Below, in pieces: positions 58,634 through 64,000 of a stretch of 64,000 bases of DNA; position 1 is the stretch's first letter; every line of letters begins with the position of its first letter. This stretch comes from Sphingopyxis fribergensis (GTDB lineage: Bacteria > Pseudomonadota > Alphaproteobacteria > Sphingomonadales > Sphingomonadaceae): assembly GCF_000803645.1 (NCBI RefSeq), contig NZ_CP009122.1, positions 2,890,501-2,954,500 on the forward strand. Reading direction: 5' to 3'. The notes beneath the pieces are model-generated. The model was not told the origin of the DNA. It saw only the letters and a list, made by a program, of their open reading frames with translations, and made no database searches. The translations under genes were made by a program, and so were the position numbers.

Positions 58634-59498
58634 GCGCCGCGCCGTACTCGCGGTGGCGCTCGCCGACGTAGCCGGCATCGCCGGCCTTGCCGCAGCGCAA
58701 ATATCGCCGGGCATCGACGACAACCCGTCGGCGCGCGAGAAGGTAGAACGCGAGGGCGAAGCGGCGATGGACCGGCTGAAGGGCGCGGTGTCGCGCCGCA
58801 AAGCCCAACAGCAAAACGGCCCATCTGACCTGCCGAAGCCGAGCGAGGTCGAACGCCGGCGCGCCTTCGAGGCGATGCGCGACCGTGCCAAGTCGCCAGC
58901 GATGGAAGCCCGCGCCCGCGATGCGCTTGAGACCGGCAAAGACCGCTTCGCCGCAGAGCGCGAGGCGATGGCGAAGCGGCTCGGCCAGGCACTCGGGCTC
59001 GAAGCGCCCGAGATCAAGGCCGTCGCCGATGCCGGTCCGGCGCCGGCGGCGAAAGGCTGGGTGCCTGTGCTGTTCGTCTCCTCGTCGATGCCGACGTCAA
59101 CGCTGCGCACCTATGCAGCGCAGCTCGAGAAGGCACGCGGTGTCCTCGCGTTCCGCGGCATGCCGGGCGGGATGGCCAAGGTCGCGCCGATGGCGAAGCT
59201 CACCGCCGAGATTCTCCGCCTCGATCCCGGCTGCGAGGGACCGGCATGCGTGATGCGCGACGTGCAGGTGATCGTCGACCCGCTGGTCTTTCGCCAGCAC
59301 GGCGTCACCCGCGTGCCCGCGCTCGCCATGATCCCGGGCGATCCGGTGCTCCCCTATTGCGAGCGCGAAGACGAAAGCCCGCGCGCTGCGCACGTCGCCT
59401 ATGGCGATGCCGCGCTTTCTGGCTTGCTCGAGGAAATTGCCCGCCTCGGCGGAAAAGAGGAGGTGCGCGATGCTCAGTCTCGCCTGGAAGGCCGGTAA
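58605..59498 (+). CDS. trbC: Pilus assembly protein TrbC (F type)
   Basis: 297-residue exported protein overlapping the second traN part by 29 bases. The N-terminal part (leader RRRAVLAVALADVAGIAGL, then a long charged helix with KVEREGEAAMDRLKGAVSRR) precedes the conserved TrbC_Ftype domain: VPVLFVSSSMPTSTLRTYAA, LAFRGMPGGMAKVAPM, VQVIVDPLVFRQHGVTRVPA and AYGDAALSGLLEEIARLGG. This domain has a thioredoxin-like fold without the active cysteines. Longer than F TrbC (212) because of the N-terminal helix. Works with TraW and TraU in pilus assembly. Confidence 0.87.
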   Translation: MPICRPSAARRRAVLAVALADVAGIAGLAAAQISPGIDDNPSAREKVEREGEAAMDRLKGAVSRRKAQQQNGPSDLPKPSEVERRRAFEAMRDRAKSPAMEARARDALETGKDRFAAEREAMAKRLGQALGLEAPEIKAVADAGPAPAAKGWVPVLFVSSSMPTSTLRTYAAQLEKARGVLAFRGMPGGMAKVAPMAKLTAEILRLDPGCEGPACVMRDVQVIVDPLVFRQHGVTRVPALAMIPGDPVLPYCEREDESPRAAHVAYGDAALSGLLEEIARLGGKEEVRDAQSRLEGR

Positions 59499-60069
59499 GC
59501 ATCTGGCGATCGGTTTGAAGGGACTGCCGCGGCGCGCAGCCGTTGCGCTCGGCAGTCCGGGGCTCGGCGAACCCGCACGCCCCGACCGGCTCTGGAAGGC
59601 GACGGCGCTCCTCGTGCCCCTCGCGCTGCTGACCTGGTGGGCGATCCCGCAAGCCATTCTCGTCATGTCACCGTCGATCGACGCCTTGGCGGTGCGCGCG
59701 GCGCCGGGGCCGATCGCCAAGGGCGACCTCGTCCTGTTCATGCTCTCACATCCGCTGGCCGGCTCCGAGCCCGTCAAGGTGACCAAGCGCGCGCTCTGCA
59801 TGCCGGGCGAACGGATATCGCTGATCGAAAAGCCATCTTCGATGGAGCCCGATGCCATGGATGGCTGGTATTATTGCGACGGCGTGCTGCTCGGCGTGAC
59901 CAAGCCTTATGGCCGGGGTGGCCAGCGGCTCGACTATTGGCGGCCCGATCACGGGCTGATCCCGCCGGGATTGATCTATGTCGGCTCGCTGCACCCGAGC
60001 GGGTTCGACAGCCGCTATTACGGACCGGTGCCGATCGCGCGCCTCACCCGCATGGAGAAGCTGCTGTGA
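59470..60069 (+). CDS. S26-family signal peptidase of the transfer operon
   Basis: 199-residue TraF(RP4)/TrhF-type serine peptidase. One N-terminal anchor (ALLVPLALLTWWAIPQAILV) is followed at once by MSPSIDALAVR, where the catalytic Ser is expected, then GPIAKGDLVLFML and VKVTKRALCMPGERISLI with the catalytic Lys, and DSRYYGPVPIARLTR near the end (the SRYYG block of the family). GAGGAGG ribosome site at the ATG at 59470. Probably processes or cyclises the pilin, as TraF does in RP4. Confidence 0.83.
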   Translation: MLSLAWKAGKHLAIGLKGLPRRAAVALGSPGLGEPARPDRLWKATALLVPLALLTWWAIPQAILVMSPSIDALAVRAAPGPIAKGDLVLFMLSHPLAGSEPVKVTKRALCMPGERISLIEKPSSMEPDAMDGWYYCDGVLLGVTKPYGRGGQRLDYWRPDHGLIPPGLIYVGSLHPSGFDSRYYGPVPIARLTRMEKLL

Positions 60070-60944
60070 TCCGCCCTGCCCTCCTCGCGGCGCTCATCAC
60101 GGCCTTCCCCGCCGCCGCGCAGCCGACCTCACCCACCCGCGAACCGAAGCAGGGCTATTGGTGGTATCAGGCACCGCCGCCGGTCGAAGATGCGGATGCC
60201 GAGCCCGACGCGCTGATGAAGCCGGCGATACCGCCGATGGCGGAACTGGCGACATGGACGCCGCCCAAAATCCGCAAGCTGATCGAGCAGCAACGCGACT
60301 ATGCCGCGACCGTGCTCACCGTCGACGCGGTCGCGGACTTCTGGCGGCTGCAGGACTTCGCGCGGCGCAAGGCACGTGCGTTCGCAGGCGTGACTCAGAT
60401 CGCCTTGCTCCAGAACCCCGAACTCAATGCCAAGTCCGCCAACCCGATCGTCGGCGACGCGCGCGCGGCGATGGGTGCCGAGAAGGAAGCGGTTCGCCGC
60501 CGGTATCTCCGCGCCCACGCAGGCCAGTTCGCGCTCGTCATGTTCTCGCGGAATTCCTGTGGCTATTGCCGGGTGCAATGGCCGATCCTCGAACGGTTCC
60601 GCGAGGAGACGGGCTGGCAGGTCACACAGATGGATCTCGAGCGCCGTCCCGAACTCGGCCAGCGCTTCGGCGTCGAGATCACGCCGACGACGATGGTGAT
60701 CCGCCGCGACAGCTCGGCAAGGATGGTGATCGCGTCGGGTGTCGAATCCTATCCCAATCTCGCGCAGACCACATACCAGGCCGTGCGGCTGATGCTCGGC
60801 GACATCCGCCCCGAGCAGTTCCTGACCGGCGCGGGCGAGGAAGATGGTTTCTTCGATGCGCTCGGCAACGGGCCGGTATCGGCGACCGATCCGCGCGCAC
60901 TCGGCGGCGATTTGGTGGGCGCAAGCATGGAGCCGCGTCGATGA
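60066..60944 (+). CDS. traF: Conjugal transfer protein TraF (thioredoxin-like)
   Basis: 292-residue periplasmic protein of the F-type TraF family. A short leader (LLAALITAFPAAAQP) is followed by GYWWYQAPPPVEDADAEPDA, WTPPKIRKLIEQQRDYA and a thioredoxin domain with C165-G-Y-C168 (FSRNSCGYCRVQW) and cis-Pro EITPTTMVIRRD. F TraF lacks the CxxC; here it is intact, so this homologue may be redox-active. Starts with GTG overlapping the peptidase stop (GTGA). The stop overlaps an ATG (60941) that opens the original trbB-like gene. Confidence 0.88.
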   Translation: MIRPALLAALITAFPAAAQPTSPTREPKQGYWWYQAPPPVEDADAEPDALMKPAIPPMAELATWTPPKIRKLIEQQRDYAATVLTVDAVADFWRLQDFARRKARAFAGVTQIALLQNPELNAKSANPIVGDARAAMGAEKEAVRRRYLRAHAGQFALVMFSRNSCGYCRVQWPILERFREETGWQVTQMDLERRPELGQRFGVEITPTTMVIRRDSSARMVIASGVESYPNLAQTTYQAVRLMLGDIRPEQFLTGAGEEDGFFDALGNGPVSATDPRALGGDLVGASMEPRR

Positions 60945-60979
60945 CAGCGTCTATTGCCGCGCAGCGCCGCGCAGTCGGA

Positions 60980-61390
60980 TCAAGCTTTCGATTGATCGGG
61001 GTTCATCGCAGCTTGCCCATGCTTTGCCAGAAGGCCAACAGCGCCTCGATCGAAGCTCACGAAGGTCTCGCCTCCCAGCCATTGGCCATCGTGGGCGATG
61101 ACCCCATCAGCGAAGTCTCCACCTTGCTCCAGTATTGCAAGCCCCGCTTCAACAGCCTGTCGGTCCGCTGCGACATTGCCGGCGTCGATAAGCAATCTGA
61201 CCGATGCAGCGACCCTTGCCGCCTCATAGCGATACACTTTCCTGAGCACCCAGCAGAACTCGCACAAGGCCGGAAGCGTCACAGCAATAAGTTCTGCTTC
61301 CTTCAGGAGCTTTTTTGCCAAGGGGCTTTGAACGGGATCGTCCAGCGTTGCGGATCGGACGAGGATATTGGTGTCGGCAGTAATTTTCAC
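60980..61390 (-). CDS. vapC: PIN-domain toxin, VapC-like
   Basis: 136-residue PIN-domain ribonuclease. The acidic residues are in KITADTNILVRSATLDDP (first Asp), LPALCEFCWVLRKVY (Glu), ADGVIAHDGQWLG and TFVSFDRGAVGLLAKHG (last Asp). It overlaps its antitoxin by four bases (ATGA, 61387-61390). It lies antisense within what would otherwise be the 5' part of a transfer gene. Together with the antitoxin it would stabilise the plasmid by post-segregational killing. Confidence 0.87.
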   Translation of the reverse strand: MKITADTNILVRSATLDDPVQSPLAKKLLKEAELIAVTLPALCEFCWVLRKVYRYEAARVAASVRLLIDAGNVAADRQAVEAGLAILEQGGDFADGVIAHDGQWLGGETFVSFDRGAVGLLAKHGQAAMNPDQSKA

Positions 61391-61638
61391 AGCTGTCCGG
61401 CCCAGCCCTTTTCAATGGCCTCATTCATCTCCTCGATCGAGATGGGCCGCTGGCCTTCCCGCTTGAGTGACCCGAAGAAATCCTCAATCTTTCCGGAAGG
61501 CCTGATGGCCCGAATCTTGATTTCACCGCCGGGGAGTTTGTCAAAGCTGATCTTGTCGCCTGGATGGACGCCGAGATGCCTGAGCAATTCCTTCCGCAGC
61601 GTGACCTGCCCTTTCGCGGTAATGGTAACAGCGTTCAT
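61387..61638 (-). CDS. vapB: AbrB-family antitoxin, VapB-like
   Basis: 83 residues. A swapped-hairpin AbrB/MazE domain fills the first half (NAVTITAKGQVTLRKELLRH, LGVHPGDKISFDKLPGGEIK); the second half (EDFFGSLKREGQRPISIEEM, NEAIEKGWAG) is the toxin-binding tail. The ATG at 61638 (MNAVTITAKG) gives the family-standard start. The operator for autoregulation is expected just upstream, at about 61640-61700. Confidence 0.87.
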   Translation of the reverse strand: MNAVTITAKGQVTLRKELLRHLGVHPGDKISFDKLPGGEIKIRAIRPSGKIEDFFGSLKREGQRPISIEEMNEAIEKGWAGQL

Positions 61639-61702
61639 GTGGCGAGTCCTTTCAATAGCACAAGGTAAGAGCAAATCCCCTTACCTGCAAGGCGAGTTCA
61701 GT

Positions 61703-62263
61703 ATGTTGGCGCGATGTGCAAGCGCGCTGAGCATGAGCATCCTAGTCATTTCGCCCGGCATGGCGCAGACTGTCAGCCGCGAGGATGCAGCGCGCGCCGC
61801 GATCCATCCGGTCGGAACAACTGCGGCGATGAACCACTGGCTCTCGCGCGTTCCGGTGACGCGCGCTTTCCCGCCGGACTTTACCGAGGAACTGCGCGGA
61901 CGCAGTTCGGCCTTCGTCGTCGAGATGAGCACCGCGCCCGGCTGCGTTCCCTGCGCCGATCTCTGGACCAAGCTCGGAAGTCTGGGAAGGCGATATGGCT
62001 GGCAGGTCCGCGCCATTTCCGCGCAGGAAGCGATGCTGCGATCGGGCCGGCTCGGCTTGCCCTGGATCGGGCATCCGGTCGCATGGGTGCGTCCGATGAA
62101 CGATACGAACCGGATCATTCCAATCGCCGTCGGGACCGATCATGCGCCCAATTTAGCGCGCAACCTCTATCTCGCCGCGAAGATGCTGACGGGCGTTCGC
62201 CCAGCGGTAGGCGTCCGCGCACTCTCGAAATTCACTGGAATCGTTGGGGGCCCGTCGCGATAA
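61703..62263 (+). CDS. TrbB-like thioredoxin protein, 5' end displaced by vapBC
   Basis: 186 residues from the ATG at 61703: a leader-like start (ARCASALSMSILVISPGMAQ) and a thioredoxin-like domain with C81-V-P-C84 (STAPGCVPCADLWTKLG) and LPWIGHPVAWVRPMNDTNRI. Size and place after traF fit TrbB of F. An ATG at 60941, overlapping the traF stop, opens the same frame (MTASIAAQRRAV) and runs without a stop through the antisense vapBC genes to 62263. That suggests the toxin-antitoxin pair was inserted after the first dozen codons and the reading frame happened to be kept. Confidence 0.75.
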   Translation: MLARCASALSMSILVISPGMAQTVSREDAARAAIHPVGTTAAMNHWLSRVPVTRAFPPDFTEELRGRSSAFVVEMSTAPGCVPCADLWTKLGSLGRRYGWQVRAISAQEAMLRSGRLGLPWIGHPVAWVRPMNDTNRIIPIAVGTDHAPNLARNLYLAAKMLTGVRPAVGVRALSKFTGIVGGPSR

Positions 62264-62433
62264 GCCGGACGGAACTTTCTTAGCTCTGGCGCGGAATCTG
62301 CTTGAAACATCAAAGCCATGATGCATGCTTCATAAGCTGAATCTGGTCTTGTCATTATTGCCTCGCGTCGGGCGTAGGACGCGACCTGAGCGAGATTCTT
62401 GTTTTGATAACCGCTCGCGACTATATGAAAACA

Positions 62434-62452
62434 ACGATCCAAACAGGATCGT
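62434..62452. promoter_or_regulatory. Inverted repeat before the AbiE-like cassette
   Basis: ACGATCC (62434-62440) and GGATCGT (62446-62452) around AAACA, immediately before the ATG at 62456. A short dyad overlapping the start is typical of autoregulated toxin-antitoxin operons. Confidence 0.35.
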
Positions 62453-62455
62453 GTT

Positions 62456-62731
62456 ATGAGTGGAATGATGGCAAACGCTGTAACTCAAGTGCTGACGACG
62501 GTGAACGCCCCTTATGGGGCGGCCGTTTCCGCACATCAGCTTGCTGCCATGATCGTCGACTTGAAGAGCGCGATTGACTGCAACGCGCCGGTTTTCGCTT
62601 TCTTCTCCGAAGTGCCGCTGAACGTCCAGGAACAGTTCATGGCAGCGATGGGCGTAGACGCAAGTCAAGCGAGCCAAGTCGCCGATAAAATCTCCGAACT
62701 TTCGGGCTACACGCTACCGCTGGCGGCCTGA
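62456..62731 (+). CDS. Small protein preceding the nucleotidyltransferase, possible antitoxin
   Basis: 91 residues, alanine-rich and helical (VSAHQLAAMIVDLKSAIDCN, VQEQFMAAMGVDASQASQVA). It has no helix-turn-helix like the usual AbiEi antitoxin and is not a family I recognise. It ends four bases before the GTG of the next gene, so the two are one operon. The pairing with an AbiEii-type gene makes an antitoxin or partner role plausible only by position. Confidence 0.6.
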   Translation: MSGMMANAVTQVLTTVNAPYGAAVSAHQLAAMIVDLKSAIDCNAPVFAFFSEVPLNVQEQFMAAMGVDASQASQVADKISELSGYTLPLAA

Positions 62732-62735
62732 CGCC

Positions 62736-63452
62736 GTGTCTGCAAAGCGGCCGAGCGAATGGCCGGTCCTTTTCAATCTCGCCGTAGATATTCTTGACCA
62801 TTTCAGGAAGGCGAACGGCTTCGCGCCTCAGTGGAGCTTCGGCGGCGGAACCGCACTGATGCTGCAGATCGATCATCGTGAAAGTCACGACATCGACCTG
62901 TTTCTGGACGATCCACAAATCCTCCCATTTCTCAATCCGGAAACGCAAGGCATCAAACTCGATCACGCTCCTGACAGCTATCAGGCAGGCACCGATATGC
63001 TGAAGCTTGCTTATCACGATCTGGGCGAAATTGATTTCATCTGCTGCGACAGCATCATTCCAGATCCAACACGAGCGCACGACGTTCAAGGTCACGCCAT
63101 CGCGCTTGAAACGCCAGCGGAAATCATCGCTAAAAAGGTCTTCTATCGCGGTTGGAGTTTCCAGCCGCGCGATATGTTCGACCTTGCAGCGGTCGCCGAG
63201 CATTTTGGACCCGACTATGTAGTCGGGGCTATTGAGCATTGCGGCCGCGCGAGGTGCGAAACGGCTCTGGCAGTCATCAACAAAACGAATCCCGCCTATG
63301 TTGAAGGGATTATTGGCCAGCTCATGCTTCGCGAAAAGACGCGCAATCTCGTTGCCCACTCCCGAGAAATCAGTCGAGACCTGATCGGACGAGCTTCAGC
63401 GAAACAGCCTATCCTGAATCCGGATACCCGGCCGCATGAGTCCGACCGGTGA
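62736..63452 (+). CDS. AbiEii/AbiGii-type nucleotidyltransferase (toxin family)
   Basis: 238-residue DUF1814-type protein. The nucleotidyltransferase core is visible: WSFGGGTALMLQIDHRESHD followed by IDLFLDDPQILPFL (GG-x-T, then the D-x-D pair), then GEIDFICCDSIIPD as the third acidic strand, and ETPAEIIAKKVFYRGWSFQP, RDMFDLAAV with the conserved K and RD-x-FDL of the family. Starts with GTG. AbiEii-type enzymes act as toxins in abortive-infection and plasmid-stability modules. Here the upstream partner is not a classical AbiEi. Confidence 0.82.
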   Translation: MSAKRPSEWPVLFNLAVDILDHFRKANGFAPQWSFGGGTALMLQIDHRESHDIDLFLDDPQILPFLNPETQGIKLDHAPDSYQAGTDMLKLAYHDLGEIDFICCDSIIPDPTRAHDVQGHAIALETPAEIIAKKVFYRGWSFQPRDMFDLAAVAEHFGPDYVVGAIEHCGRARCETALAVINKTNPAYVEGIIGQLMLREKTRNLVAHSREISRDLIGRASAKQPILNPDTRPHESDR

Positions 63453-63455
63453 ACG

Positions 63456-63600
63456 ATACGAACCGGATCATTCCGATTGCCGTTGGCACCGAATCATGCG
63501 CCCAATATCGCGCGCAATTTATATCTCGCCGTAAAGATACTGACCGGCATGCGCCCTGCAAGCCGGGGTCCGGGCGTTTTCGAAATTCACGGGAATTGTT
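63456..63600 (+). pseudogene. Diverged second copy of the trbB-like 3' end
   Basis: From AACGATACGAACCGGATCAT the sequence runs parallel to 62098-62250 with many mismatches (mostly third-position changes) and one inserted A (CCGAATCATG against CCGATCATG), which breaks the frame. It retains CTGACCGGCATGCGCCC and AAATTCACGGGAATTGTTG against the intact copy. It is too divergent for a recent duplication and is better explained as the end of a homologous gene from another plasmid. Confidence 0.75.
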
Positions 63601-63700
63601 GCTCAGGGGCCGGGCATCTCATTGCAGCGCCGAACGAAGCCATAATTTCGATCGAATGCCGGTTCGAGACTCCCTTCAAGGCGACGAGGCCAAGTTGGCC
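63601..63700. other. Short stretch with nothing recognised
   Basis: About 100 bases between the trbB-like remnant and the inverted repeat; no gene, IS end or promoter was identified. Confidence 0.3.
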
Positions 63701-63757
63701 GATCACTTATCCTTGCAAATCTGGAGCCACGGTCCAGATTTGCAAGGATAAGTGATC
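63701..63757. repeat. 25-bp perfect inverted repeat with 7-base loop
   Basis: The arms at 63701-63725 and 63733-63757 are exactly complementary over 25 bases; the loop is GCCACGG (63726-63732). The left arm begins GATCACTTATCCTTGCAAAT. It ends 5 bases after (downstream of) the stop of the minus-strand PIN gene. There is no T-run, and the stem is not GC-rich, so it is not a standard terminator. It could form a cruciform or an RNA hairpin protecting the toxin mRNA, or be the recombination end of the inserted cassette. Confidence 0.88.
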
Positions 63758-63762
63758 ACACA

Positions 63763-64000
63763 TCAACGTGCGCTCGACATGGCCGACGCCAGTCCGAGAT
63801 GCTCCACAAAGGGTTCAAAATCGCGATCACTATAGAGCAGTGACAATCCATCCTCGATGCATCGCGTGGCGATCAGCGTATCGATTGTCTTGCGAACGGT
63901 AATCCTCTTTCCGCGCAGGGTCTGAAAGTTTCGGGCCGCCTGGATTGCGACGTCACGACCTCCGATATCGATCTGGTCGAGAGACCCCATCAATCTTAGC
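63763..64000 (-). CDS. PIN-domain toxin, VapC-like, C-terminal part
   Basis: About 78 residues, open to the window edge. They contain AARNFQTLRGKRITVRKTID, TLIATRCIEDGLSLLYSDRD and FEPFVEHLGL, the C-terminal half of a VapC of the common R-x-T-I-D-x-L-I-A type with the last catalytic acids (IDTLIA, SDRDF). The start is beyond 64000; internal TTG/ATG codons near 63990 are not taken as the start because the frame stays open and family-like above them. It is not closely related to the VapC at 60980. Confidence 0.8.
   Translation of the reverse strand, partial: LRLMGSLDQIDIGGRDVAIQAARNFQTLRGKRITVRKTIDTLIATRCIEDGLSLLYSDRDFEPFVEHLGLASAMSSAR

Noticed and set aside
1..64000. CRISPR array, tRNA, rRNA, plasmid origin or relaxase gene
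   Set aside because: No regularly spaced repeats, cloverleaf-like sequences, iteron sets or relaxase motifs were seen on reading through the window.

Overview
The window looks like part of a plasmid or integrative conjugative element from a sphingomonad (Alphaproteobacteria, Sphingomonadales). Three things suggest this: TonB-dependent receptors placed inside a catabolic operon, an F-type conjugation operon with an S26 peptidase, and many insertion sequences of types common in that order. This is inference from gene content; there is no rRNA or tRNA in the window to confirm it.

Bases 1-3.5 kb hold ordinary accessory genes: the start of a HlyD-type pump subunit, a divergent MarR regulator, an AarF/UbiB kinase-like protein and a Nudix hydrolase. 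At 3,645-5,824 lies an IS5-family element whose right terminal repeat has been split by an IS1111-type (IS110 family) element. From 5.8 to 27.8 kb is a catabolic island. A run of 12 minus-strand genes (21,576 down to 6,626, gaps of 65 bases or less, many ATGA/GTGA overlaps) encodes an Old-Yellow-Enzyme-type reductase, a P450, an FAD-dependent dehydrogenase, an SDR, an acyl-CoA ligase, a TonB receptor, a Rieske oxygenase, a two-subunit thiamine-diphosphate dehydrogenase (E1), a stand-alone lipoyl carrier, an OB-fold protein and a thiolase-like lipid-transfer protein. A TetR regulator with its own palindromic operator follows. Four acyl-CoA dehydrogenases and an enoyl-CoA hydratase lie beside the operon. 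Together these resemble uptake, CoA activation, ring oxidation and side-chain beta-oxidation or retro-aldol cleavage of a steroid-like or other polycyclic/alicyclic acid; the real substrate is not known.

From 27.8 to 43.8 kb is an insertion-sequence graveyard: fragments of IS3, IS21 and IS481, an IS3 copy cut off next to an IS630, a second IS1111-type element inside that IS630, an IS256, a third IS110-family gene, and an IS66 with a perfect 8-bp target duplication inside an IS481 remnant. Embedded in it are a secreted protein of unknown function and a second, 978-residue TonB receptor.

From 43.9 to 64 kb is an F-type (MPF-F) type IV secretion operon: XRE regulator (divergent), dsbC-like, pilin, traL, E, K, B, V, C, two small membrane proteins, traW, a terminator-like gap, traU, an unknown ORF, a traN split into two genes, trbC, an S26 peptidase, traF and a trbB-like gene. 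A VapBC-type toxin-antitoxin pair lies antisense within the 5' part of the trbB-like gene. An AbiEii-type nucleotidyltransferase cassette follows, then a diverged second copy of the trbB-like 3' end, a 25-bp perfect inverted repeat, and a second PIN-domain toxin that runs off the window. No relaxase, coupling protein, origin or CRISPR array was seen.
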